Shown here piece after piece: positions 52,666 through 60,433 of a stretch of DNA of 64,000 nucleotides. Position numbers and translations under genes: made by a program. Under the pieces are notes generated by a model. The model ran no database searches and was not told the DNA's origin. It saw only the letters and a program-made list of their open reading frames with translations. How positions within the stretch are numbered: the first letter of the stretch is position 1; the number at the start of each line of letters is the position of its first letter. The stretch comes from PALSA-1006 sp964571195 (GTDB taxonomy: Bacteria; Pseudomonadota; Gammaproteobacteria; Burkholderiales; Gallionellaceae). The stretch lies in contig CAZNAD010000009.1 in NCBI GenBank assembly GCA_964571195.1, forward strand, positions 1 through 64,000, written 5' to 3'.

Positions 52666-54007
52666 TACGGGAAATCATCAGACTCAGAAAGGCTTTGGCA
52701 AAACTGGCCTGCAGGCCGTCGCTGGCGTGTTGCAGCGAGTCCCCCTCAATCATGATCAGGCGCATGTCGCTGATTGCCGTAACCGTCGCCAGTCGCACAT
52801 GGCGCTCCTCATCCAGATAGCCAATTTCGCCGAAACAGCTGCCTGCGTGCATCCGGGTCAACTCCACATCGTTCTTGGTGACTATTGCTTCGCCATTGAG
52901 CATCACAAACAGGCTGGTGCTGATGTCACCTTCGCGCACGATACATTCTCCGGCCTTTCTTTCCTGCCACTGACAGATTCCGACCGTTTCCCAAACCTCG
53001 TTATCACTGAAGCCCGTGAAAAAAGACAGGTTGCGCAGCACATCGAAGTGCGCAGAATCGAAACGTATTTCCTGTAGTTTTTCCACGCTCGGCAAAGCCG
53101 CAACCAGATCATCGCAGAATGCCTTCCAGCTGTGGTAACGCATCTCTTTATCGCGATGCATGGCGCGATGAACCGCAAAACGTAATGCCTGCGGAATATC
53201 CAGACGCCGCTTTTCCAGCGGCAAAGCATCTTCATGCAGCTTCTGGTAGATCATCTCATCGTACGATTTTGCGGTGAATGGCAACATGCCGGTGAGTAAT
53301 TGGTAGGCCATGACACCGACTGCATAGATGTCCGATTGTACTGTTGGACGCGCTTGCGCGAATTGCTCCGGCGGCATGAACGGTAACGTGCCCACCATGT
53401 CGACCTGTGTGGTATCCGAATTAAGCAGGAAGGCCGCGCCAAAGTCCGACACCTTGACTACGTTGCCCTCGCCCAACAAGACATTACTGGGCTTGATATC
53501 GCGATGCAGGATGCCCATCTTGTGCGAATAATCCAAGGCGTTACACACCTTGTACAGTATGTCGATCAAGCGGCTGAGCGGCAGAAGGTTGTCGAAGGAA
53601 GTAAATTGCTTGAGCGTACCGCCCGGCACATATTCCATCACCAGATAGTCGAAGTCATCGGCACTGCATGCCTCGAATATCTGTACGATGAAGGGATGCT
53701 GTAACTTGCCGGCAAGGCGCGTCTCGTTCAGCCACATCTTGCGATTGCGGATGCTTTCTTGCGGATTATCCAAATAACTTGAGCGAGTAAGCTTGAGTGC
53801 GACCTCGCGCTGCAAATAAGTGTCATAAGCAAGATGCACTTCGCCTGCGGCACCGCGGCCCAACTCTTTGCGCATCTCGAAACGGTGGCGGAAGCTTTCG
53901 TTCGGATTAACGATAGGGGGCTGAGGTTGCGGTTCGACTATCGAACCGCGAATGAACTGCTTGTGCAGCTCGGAAAGGTTGTGGGAGTCGTCGCTTTTCT
54001 TGGGCAT
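52607..54007 (-). CDS. Ser/Thr protein kinase with C-terminal cyclic-nucleotide-binding domain
   Basis: A 466-residue fusion. A Hanks-type kinase domain (about residues 42-310) has the glycine loop GRGAAGEVHLA, Lys72 in VALKLTR, the HRD loop at 168-170 (ILHRDIKPSN), DFG at 188-190, and FMPPEQFAQ. A cNMP-binding (Crp-like) domain follows (about 330-445): ECIVREGDISTSLFVMLNGEAIV and AGSCFGEIGYLDEERHVRLATV, the phosphate-binding cassette. No DNA-binding domain follows. cAMP or cGMP may control kinase activity as in eukaryotic PKG, but the arrangement is reversed (kinase first). It is 41 bases upstream-side of the carbonic anhydrase stop. Confidence 0.9.
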   Translation of the reverse strand: MPKKSDDSHNLSELHKQFIRGSIVEPQPQPPIVNPNESFRHRFEMRKELGRGAAGEVHLAYDTYLQREVALKLTRSSYLDNPQESIRNRKMWLNETRLAGKLQHPFIVQIFEACSADDFDYLVMEYVPGGTLKQFTSFDNLLPLSRLIDILYKVCNALDYSHKMGILHRDIKPSNVLLGEGNVVKVSDFGAAFLLNSDTTQVDMVGTLPFMPPEQFAQARPTVQSDIYAVGVMAYQLLTGMLPFTAKSYDEMIYQKLHEDALPLEKRRLDIPQALRFAVHRAMHRDKEMRYHSWKAFCDDLVAALPSVEKLQEIRFDSAHFDVLRNLSFFTGFSDNEVWETVGICQWQERKAGECIVREGDISTSLFVMLNGEAIVTKNDVELTRMHAGSCFGEIGYLDEERHVRLATVTAISDMRLIMIEGDSLQHASDGLQASFAKAFLSLMISRIKDTDRRLLAVLLAQPTAT

Positions 54008-54048
54008 GTCTGCTCAACCGATGGAGATGGCTGACAGCAAGCAAGTCA

Positions 54049-54681
54049 TCACAGCGCCTCGAATCTCTTGGTCGCCGTATTGAAGCGCAACAACTGTCCG
54101 TGCTCAATATCGAAATACCAACCATGCAGAGCGAGTGTTCCGTTCTCGACCCGCTCGCGTACCCAGGAAAACGTCATCAGGTTCTCCAGCGACACCAGGA
54201 TCGCGCGTTGCTCGCAGGCATGCAGCTTCTCATCCAGCGAGGCATGCGGCATCTCCGCCATCACACTGGCGCGGGCGCTCTCCGCAAGGCACATCCAGTC
54301 GGCCATATAAGAATCGGGATTGTTCACACCGCCGGTTCTGACCAGGGTGTTGATGCCGCCGCAATGCGCGTGACCCAATACGATGATGTGCTCTACTGCG
54401 AGAATCCGTATCGCGTATTCGATAGCCGCCGTCGTGCCGTGGTGTCCGGCACGATTCTCCGACGGCGGCACCAGATTGGCGACGTTGCGGATGACGAACA
54501 GATCTCCCGGCTCGCAATCCAGCACCAGCGCCGGATCGACGCGCGAATCACAACAGGCGACGACCAATGTTTTGGGTGTCTGTCCTTCCTTTACCAGCTG
54601 CTGGTAAAGACTATCGTTGCGCTCGAAATGCCGTTCGCGAAAGCGCTGAAACCCCTCGACAAGGTTAGAGATCGAGGTCAT
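54049..54681 (-). CDS. Beta-class carbonic anhydrase
   Basis: A 210-residue beta-carbonic anhydrase. Zinc ligands are the first Cys and Asp of CCDSRVDP (Cys with the Asp-Arg dyad) and GHAHCGG (His and second Cys). Conserved NVANLVPP, GTTAAIEYAI and HIIVLGH are present. It interconverts CO2 and bicarbonate. It is the last gene of the leftward run that starts at cbbM, with a 4-base overlap with purC, so it can supply CO2 near RuBisCO. The name can is not assigned, as several clades exist. Confidence 0.92.
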   Translation of the reverse strand: MTSISNLVEGFQRFRERHFERNDSLYQQLVKEGQTPKTLVVACCDSRVDPALVLDCEPGDLFVIRNVANLVPPSENRAGHHGTTAAIEYAIRILAVEHIIVLGHAHCGGINTLVRTGGVNNPDSYMADWMCLAESARASVMAEMPHASLDEKLHACEQRAILVSLENLMTFSWVRERVENGTLALHGWYFDIEHGQLLRFNTATKRFEAL

Positions 54682-55562
54682 GCGCCCGTAAGGAGCCGCT
54701 GTGCTTCGCGGTATTTGTCAGCGGTTCTTTGCAGGACATCGGCCGGCACCTGCGGGGCAGGAGGTTGCTTGTTCCAACCGGAAGATTCCAGCCAGTCACG
54801 CACGAATTGTTTATCGAAACTCGGCGGATTGCTGCCAACTTTGTACTGATCCGCAGGCCAAAAGCGCGAAGAGTCCGGTGTCAGTGCTTCGTCGATCAGA
54901 TACAGTTTGCCGGTTGCATCGGTACCGAACTCGAACTTGGTGTCGGCGATGATGATGCCGCGCGTCAGCGCATAATCTGCGGCCTGAGTGTAAAGCGCCA
55001 ATGTAGCGCTTTTCACTTGTTCGGCCATCTCTGCACCCAGCAGTTTCTTGGCTTCTTCGAACGAGATGTTCTCGTCGTGTTCGCCCACTGCGGCTTTGGT
55101 TGATGGCGTGAACAGCGGTTGTGGCAATTTCTGCGCTTCCTGCAAGCCTGCGGGTAACTGAATGCCGCACACTGCTCCGGTCTTTTTGTAATCTTTCCAG
55201 CCGGAACCGACCAGATAACCGCGCACGATGGCTTCGATGGGCAACGGCTTCAATTTTTTGGTGACGAAGGAGCGGCCTCGTACTTGCGCACGTTCGGCTT
55301 CGGTCTTCACCACACTTTCCGGGTCGATACCGGAAAGATGATTGGGAATGACCTGCCCGAGTTTCTTGAACCAGAAGTTGGAGACCGCCGTCAGCACCTC
55401 GCCTTTGCCGGGAATGGGCGTCGGCAGGATCACATCGAATGCGGACAGGCGATCAGTCTGCACAATCAGCAAATGATCGGCATCGACTTCATACAGATCG
55501 CGTACTTTGCCGCGATGCAGGAATTTCAGGCTGGTCAGGTTTGATTCGTGCAATGCAGACAT
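54678..55562 (-). CDS. purC: Phosphoribosylaminoimidazole-succinocarboxamide synthase
   Basis: A 294-residue enzyme of the purine pathway, the size of the longer betaproteobacterial and yeast-like type. Motifs are FLHRGKVRDLYEVDADHLLI, the ATP-binding RSFVTKKLKPLPIEAIVRGY and DTKFEFGTDATGKLYLIDEA with ALTPDSSRFW. It ligates aspartate to CAIR to form SAICAR. It overlaps the carbonic anhydrase gene by 4 bases and follows purE by 12 bases. Confidence 0.95.
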   Translation of the reverse strand: MSALHESNLTSLKFLHRGKVRDLYEVDADHLLIVQTDRLSAFDVILPTPIPGKGEVLTAVSNFWFKKLGQVIPNHLSGIDPESVVKTEAERAQVRGRSFVTKKLKPLPIEAIVRGYLVGSGWKDYKKTGAVCGIQLPAGLQEAQKLPQPLFTPSTKAAVGEHDENISFEEAKKLLGAEMAEQVKSATLALYTQAADYALTRGIIIADTKFEFGTDATGKLYLIDEALTPDSSRFWPADQYKVGSNPPSFDKQFVRDWLESSGWNKQPPAPQVPADVLQRTADKYREAQRLLTGA

Positions 55563-55574
55563 ATGAACCTCGGA

Positions 55575-56066
55575 TTACAAAGCGGGCAGGGTGGTCGCTG
55601 CGATCTGTTCCGCTTGTTTCTTGCGATAGTCGGCGAGTTTTTGCGCCAACGTCTTGTCGTTCAGTGCCAGCATGGAGACAGCGAACAGGCCCGCATTCGC
55701 CGCACCCGCTTCGCCAATAGCGAAGGTCGCTACCGGAATGCCCTTCGGCATCTGTACGATAGACAATAATGAGTCCATCCCTTTCAAGTATTTCGAAGGG
55801 ATAGGAACGCCAAGTACAGGCAGAGTGGTCTTGCCGGCGATCACGCCAGCCAGATGCGCCGCACCGCCCGCACCGGCGATAAAACATTGCACGCCTTGCC
55901 CGCTCATTTCCTTGATGTAGTCAAACAACAGGTCGGGAGATCGGTGCGCCGAAATCACGCGCGCGTCGAACTCGACTCCGAAATCCTGCAAGGCTCGTGC
56001 AGCCTGTTGCATGATCTCCCAGTCATTGCTGCTACCCATGACGATGGAAACAAGCGGCTTGGACAT
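55575..56066 (-). CDS. purE: N5-carboxyaminoimidazole ribonucleotide mutase
   Basis: A 163-residue class I PurE. It has VSIVMGSSNDWEIMQQAARAL, the catalytic AHRSPDLLFDYI, FIAGAGGAAHLAGVIAGKT and VPIPSKYLKGMDSLLSIVQMP, all typical. It converts N5-CAIR to CAIR. A CO2-generating environment next to carbonic anhydrase is only suggestive, because class I PurE uses the carboxylated intermediate. It lies 3 bases from fbp. Confidence 0.95.
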   Translation of the reverse strand: MSKPLVSIVMGSSNDWEIMQQAARALQDFGVEFDARVISAHRSPDLLFDYIKEMSGQGVQCFIAGAGGAAHLAGVIAGKTTLPVLGVPIPSKYLKGMDSLLSIVQMPKGIPVATFAIGEAGAANAGLFAVSMLALNDKTLAQKLADYRKKQAEQIAATTLPAL

Positions 56067-56069
56067 GCT

Positions 56070-57071
56070 TTACGCTCCTTTGTGGTAACCGACCACGCGC
56101 TCGACTTCGTTCTTCGAACCCAAGATCACTGGCACGCGCTGATGCAGGCCTTCCGGTTTAACTTCCATGATGCGCTGACGGCCGGTGGAGCTCATGCCGC
56201 CCGCTTGTTCGACGATGAAGGACATCGGGTTGGCTTCGTACATCAGACGCAGCTTGCCTGCTTTGCCCGGCTCTTTGGTGTCGAACGGATACATGAAGAT
56301 ACCGCCACGAGTCAGGATACGGTGCACTTCGGCCACCATGGAAGCAACCCAGCGCATGTTGAAATTCTTCTCGCGGCCGCCGTCCTTGCCCTTGACGCAC
56401 TCTTCCACGTAACGCTGCACCGGCTCTTCCCAGTAACGGCGGTTGGACATGTTGATGGCGAACTCTTGCGTGTCGGCCGGGATAGACATCTTGGGGTGTG
56501 TCAGCATGAATTCGCCAATGTCGTTGTCCAGTGTGAAGCCGTTCACGCCGTTGCCGGTAGTCAGCACCAGCATGGTGGATGGGCCGTACAGCGCATAACC
56601 CGCGCACACTTGCTTGGTGCCGGGTTGCAGGAAGTCAGCCGTGGTCGGGTTGGTCACGCCTTCCGGGCAACGCAGGATGGAGAAGATGGTGCCGACAGAG
56701 ATATTCACGTCGATATTGGAAGAGCCGTCCAGCGGGTCAAAGGTCAACAGGTACTTGCCCTTGGGAAACTTGGCAGGGATAGGATAAATCTCGTCCATCT
56801 CTTCCGAAGCCATCGCCGCCAAGTGACCACCCCACTCGTTTTCGGCGATGAAGATGTCATTGGTGATCACGTCCAGCTTCTTCTGAGTCTCGCCCTGAAT
56901 GTTCTCGCTACCGGCACTGCCCAGCACGCCGATCAACGCGCCCTTGTTCACCGCGTGAGCGATCTTCTTGCATGCGATGGTGATGTCGCCCAGCAGGTCG
57001 GTGAAATCGCCGGTCGCGCCCGGAATGTGGCGCTCTTCTTCGATGATGAATTGAATCAGATTCTTGCTCAT
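56070..57071 (-). CDS. fbp: Fructose-1,6-bisphosphatase class 1
   Basis: A 333-residue class I FBPase. The metal- and substrate-binding block is LTFDPLDGSSNIDVNISVG, with ASEEMDEIY upstream, the loop VLTTGNGVNGFTLD, and the RRYWEEPVQRYV and VQEAGGM-like C-terminal region (IVEQAGGMSSTGRQRIM). It hydrolyses fructose-1,6-bisphosphate in the Calvin cycle and gluconeogenesis. It is 72 bases from cbbO in the same direction and so belongs to the carbon-fixation cluster. Confidence 0.94.
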   Translation of the reverse strand: MSKNLIQFIIEEERHIPGATGDFTDLLGDITIACKKIAHAVNKGALIGVLGSAGSENIQGETQKKLDVITNDIFIAENEWGGHLAAMASEEMDEIYPIPAKFPKGKYLLTFDPLDGSSNIDVNISVGTIFSILRCPEGVTNPTTADFLQPGTKQVCAGYALYGPSTMLVLTTGNGVNGFTLDNDIGEFMLTHPKMSIPADTQEFAINMSNRRYWEEPVQRYVEECVKGKDGGREKNFNMRWVASMVAEVHRILTRGGIFMYPFDTKEPGKAGKLRLMYEANPMSFIVEQAGGMSSTGRQRIMEVKPEGLHQRVPVILGSKNEVERVVGYHKGA

Positions 57072-57143
57072 GCTGGTTTCTCTCCGTTAGTTATTTAAAT
57101 TATGAAACGTAATTTTACTGCTTTTCCCGCTCACTCACTATGG

Positions 57144-59417
57144 CTATTTGGTCAATGAAATAAAAAGCTCGGGTAGCTTCTCCGGTAATTGCGCCACGTT
57201 ATCTACGATGGTGTATTGCTTGCCGAAAATGTCCGCAACATATTCGTCGGCTTTGGAATCAAGATTGATGCAGTAGGTGTAAATACCCTCCCGATCCAAC
57301 TCCTTCACGGCCTGTCTGGCATCCTCGATCAGCAACTGCGGGTCATGTACGTCAATATCCGCCGGCTCGCCATCGGTCAGAATCAACATCAACTTTTTGT
57401 CTGCCTGTTGCGCTTTCAGATAGTGCCCCGCGTGCCGCATCGCCGCCCCCATGCGGGTGGAATACCCCGCCTGCATCTCGGCTAGGCGCGACTTCACTTC
57501 GTCACCCCATGGTTCCTTGAATCCTTTGAGGTGGTAGTAACGCACATCATGGCGCGTATTGGAATGAAAGCCGCCGATGGCGAAGGCATCGCCGACCTGC
57601 TGCACCGACCAGGCCAGCAGGGAGACCGCCTCCTGACTGAGCTCGAGGATGGTCTGCTCGCTGCCTGCCGCTTTTTCGCCGAGAGATTGCGACAGGTCCA
57701 ACAGCAAGGTGACAGCGAAACTGCGGCCATCGGTACGATGCGACATATTGATGCGCGGATCGGGGGAAGAGCCGCTCTTGAAGTCGATCAGAGAACGGAC
57801 GGCCACATCCAGGTCGAGTTCCGAGCCTTCCTCCTGATACCGGATGCGCACCTTGTCCTGCGGTTTGAGCATCTCCAGCAGCGCCTTCAAACGCTTGGTC
57901 AGCTTGGCATGTTTGGTCAGCAGTTTGTCGATCTCGGCTGGATTGCCGCGCGGATGCAATGCTTCGTACACACTCACCCAGTCCGGACGATAGTTTTGCG
58001 CGTTGTAGTCCCATTCGTCGTAGTGGCGGGGCGGCAGCGCATGCAATTCACCTTCTGTGCTCTGGCGCTTGTCGAGATGCTCGAACATCTCGTCCTCGTC
58101 GCTCTCTTCGATATAGATCCACAGATGCCGGTTGTCGTCGCGGTAGTCGACTTCGGTATTGTCGAAATACATCCTGGCCGTCAGGTCGCGCTGACCGCGT
58201 GTACGCGCAATGAACTCCAGCGCCACGGATGCCATCGCGGCACTGGTCGATTCCCCGCCAGCCATCAGTTCATGAAAGCGCTTAACGAATTCCCTGACAT
58301 GTTCGTTGCTGTAGGTGTAACCCGGATCGAGAATGGCACGCGATATCATGGCCAACCGGAGCCTGAATACCGAAATGCCTTGTGCTTCGAGCTGGAGGTC
58401 TTCTTCCCTGGGAATGGGATGCAACGCAAGGAACAGTTTGCGCAAGCCCGGATATTTCTGGCAGGCCAGATATTCCACGCGGGAGTCTTCGAATACTTCG
58501 ACGCTGGCGCGCTGAAACGGGCTCCAATTATCCACGATCATCTTTTGCGACCAGCGGCGATGTGCCGCCATGTGCGCCAGCGCGGCACGATAGCGGTCGA
58601 TACCCGGCACGCCATTGAGGTCGTCATAAACATCGGGCAGGCGGATACCGTCATCGGTGTAGTAGGGCATCGGCTTGTGCTGCTCATCGAAAGCGAGCGA
58701 ATACGGAATGAGGTAGTCGCTGTCATTCCACAACGCGCGGATGTAGGTATCGAGTTTGCGTTCGTTGTCCGCCAGCAATGTGCCGTGCCGCTCACGCTGC
58801 ATGACGGCAATGGCATCGGCGGATTCCAGCCGGAAATATTCTTCCTGCCGCTCAGGGTGATGGTTGTAATACTTGATGCCGTATTCGATCCAGTTCTGCA
58901 ATCCTTGCAGCGACAAGACTCCTAGCAACTTGGGCGCTTGCTTGAGCAATTCCGGCAAGCCCGGGCTGGCAAAGGTCGTGTGGTGTCCGTGTATCGAACC
59001 CGAAGTGCGATCCAGCATGTCGCGGACGAGATCGATATAGCGCTTGAACATCTTGTCGTTGTTCAAGCGCCGCGCAACGGCACCACTCGTCTGCAAGAAC
59101 GGAACGATCGCCTTGAAGTTGGTGTGCGTGGACAAGTACTCGGAAAACTCCCGCAACCAGATCAGCGCATGCTCGCCGACGCTATCGGCCACACCTGGCG
59201 CTTCTTCCAGATAGATCAGCAACGGTTCCGCGCCCCGCCCCATCTTGCCGATGATGCGGGCATTCTCGATATAGGCCTCCAAGCCCGCTTTGGATAGCAG
59301 CAACTTGGCTTCCTTCATGCACTCATCGAAGACGGCATTTACCTGGGAGAACCGGCAACCGAGTTTCTCCCAGTACATTGCTGTCTCTCCGGTTCTTTCC
59401 GTCACGGTATCCGTCAT
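57144..59417 (-). CDS. cbbO: RuBisCO activation protein CbbO (VWA domain)
   Basis: A 757-residue protein of the CbbO/NorD group. The C-terminal von Willebrand A domain (about residues 570-757) has a full MIDAS motif, LLLDLSQS (DxSxS), and ILTDGEPADID. The long helical N-terminal part matches CbbO. It forms the adaptor that, with CbbQ, releases inhibitory sugar phosphates from RuBisCO. It follows cbbQ by 33 bases. The ATG at 59417 has AGAGG about 9 bases upstream; Met14 (MYWEKLG) is an alternative. Confidence 0.92.
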   Translation of the reverse strand: MTDTVTERTGETAMYWEKLGCRFSQVNAVFDECMKEAKLLLSKAGLEAYIENARIIGKMGRGAEPLLIYLEEAPGVADSVGEHALIWLREFSEYLSTHTNFKAIVPFLQTSGAVARRLNNDKMFKRYIDLVRDMLDRTSGSIHGHHTTFASPGLPELLKQAPKLLGVLSLQGLQNWIEYGIKYYNHHPERQEEYFRLESADAIAVMQRERHGTLLADNERKLDTYIRALWNDSDYLIPYSLAFDEQHKPMPYYTDDGIRLPDVYDDLNGVPGIDRYRAALAHMAAHRRWSQKMIVDNWSPFQRASVEVFEDSRVEYLACQKYPGLRKLFLALHPIPREEDLQLEAQGISVFRLRLAMISRAILDPGYTYSNEHVREFVKRFHELMAGGESTSAAMASVALEFIARTRGQRDLTARMYFDNTEVDYRDDNRHLWIYIEESDEDEMFEHLDKRQSTEGELHALPPRHYDEWDYNAQNYRPDWVSVYEALHPRGNPAEIDKLLTKHAKLTKRLKALLEMLKPQDKVRIRYQEEGSELDLDVAVRSLIDFKSGSSPDPRINMSHRTDGRSFAVTLLLDLSQSLGEKAAGSEQTILELSQEAVSLLAWSVQQVGDAFAIGGFHSNTRHDVRYYHLKGFKEPWGDEVKSRLAEMQAGYSTRMGAAMRHAGHYLKAQQADKKLMLILTDGEPADIDVHDPQLLIEDARQAVKELDREGIYTYCINLDSKADEYVADIFGKQYTIVDNVAQLPEKLPELFISLTK

Positions 59418-59450
59418 CGCTCAGACCTCTTTGCTTATCCGCACGTTTGT

Positions 59451-60254
59451 TCAGGCGAACGAAGCATCAATCGCGTGATCGAGTGTGTCGCGAATATCCG
59501 CGTCATCGGTGATTGGTCGCACCATCGCCATGCGGCAGGCGGCTTTGGCATCGACACCGTTTTTAATCAGGGTTGCCGCATAAACCAGCAAGCGCGTGGA
59601 GATACCCTCATCCAGGCCGTGACCTTTGAGGTTACGGGCTGCTTGGCCGATCTGCACCAGCTTGCCGCATACAGAAGCGTCCAGCCCCGTTTCCTTGGCC
59701 AAAATTTCTGTTTCAAGCGAGGCAGCCGGATAATCGAACTCAAACGCGGTGAAGCGCTGCTTGGTCGATTGCTTCAGATCCTTCATCAGGCTTTGATAAC
59801 CCGGGTTGTAGGAGATGACCAGCTGAAAGTCGGGGTGGGCTTCTATCAGCTCGCCCTTTTTATCCAGCGGCAAAGTGCGACGGTGGTCGGTCAGCGGGTG
59901 GATCACCACCGTGGTGTCCTGGCGCGCTTCGACCACTTCATCCAGATAGCAGATAGCACCGATACGGGCAGCCGTAGTCAGCGGGCCATCCAACCAGCGC
60001 GTGCCGTTGGCATCCAGCAGATAGCGCCCGACGAGGTCACTTGCTGTCATGTCTTCGTTACACGCCACGGTGATCAGCGGCTTGTTCAGCTTCCACGCCA
60101 TGTATTCGATGAAGCGCGATTTGCCGCAGCCGGTCGGGCCTTTCACCATCACCGGCAAGCGGGCAGCGTAAGCTGCTTCATACAGCATCACTTCATCGCC
60201 CTGGGCTTGGTAGAACGGTTCTTTACTGACGGTGTATTGGTTCTTGTTTGTCAT
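59451..60254 (-). CDS. cbbQ: RuBisCO activation AAA+ ATPase CbbQ
   Basis: A 267-residue MoxR-type AAA+ ATPase. Walker A is GPTGCGKS (about residues 38-45), followed by ACNEDMTASDLVGRYLL, Walker B ICYLDEV and ISYNPGYQS with sensor residues. The C-terminal part is the CbbQ_C region. It is the motor of the CbbQO activase, which remodels form I or II RuBisCO. It is separated from cbbM by 179 bases with two hairpins and from cbbO by 33 bases. Confidence 0.94.
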   Translation of the reverse strand: MTNKNQYTVSKEPFYQAQGDEVMLYEAAYAARLPVMVKGPTGCGKSRFIEYMAWKLNKPLITVACNEDMTASDLVGRYLLDANGTRWLDGPLTTAARIGAICYLDEVVEARQDTTVVIHPLTDHRRTLPLDKKGELIEAHPDFQLVISYNPGYQSLMKDLKQSTKQRFTAFEFDYPAASLETEILAKETGLDASVCGKLVQIGQAARNLKGHGLDEGISTRLLVYAATLIKNGVDAKAACRMAMVRPITDDADIRDTLDHAIDASFA

Positions 60255-60290
60255 CGCTAACTCCTAAGCTTCCCTGTCAAAAGGAAAATT

Positions 60291-60331
60291 GAGCGGGGTC
60301 GGGGTGGTGTTTTCTACCACCGTCCCCGCTC
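60291..60331 (-). other. GC-rich hairpin upstream of cbbQ
   Basis: GAGCGGGG with a following GGTGGT (60291-60309) pairs with ACCACC and CCCCGCTC (60316-60331), with internal mismatches. It lies 37 bases upstream of cbbQ in the transcript from cbbM. It may add to attenuation or protect the 5' end of the cbbQ message. Confidence 0.5.
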
Positions 60332-60361
60332 CCTAACCCTCCCCCTGAAAGGAGGAGGGGT
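60331..60361. repeat. CT/GA-rich element, copy C
   Basis: A degenerate CT-rich hairpin, CCCTCC with GGAGGG, between the cbbM terminator and cbbQ. It resembles the stronger copies at 6685-6768 and 11376-11421, and shares the position after a leftward gene. Confidence 0.45.
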
Positions 60362-60380
60362 TTGGAATCTTGGAAAAAAA

Positions 60381-60401
60381 CGCCCCCATCGTGTGGGGGC
60401 G
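60381..60401 (-). terminator. Rho-independent terminator after cbbM
   Basis: A perfect 8-bp stem, CGCCCCCA / TGGGGGCG, with a 5-base loop, 32 bases after the cbbM stop. Read leftward it is followed by seven T residues. It should stop most transcripts after cbbM, so that cbbQ and cbbO are made in smaller amount. Confidence 0.88.
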
Positions 60402-60433
60402 CCTTTTGTCGCTTTGGTACCGCCGAGCAACTC

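Noticed and set aside
55854..57098. A 414-codon rightward frame across fbp and purE
   Set aside because: It spans two convincing leftward genes and shows no family pattern, so it is antisense noise.
57531..58925. A 464-codon rightward frame opposite cbbO
   Set aside because: It is antisense to a well-supported CbbO gene, with no ribosome site and no recognisable domain.
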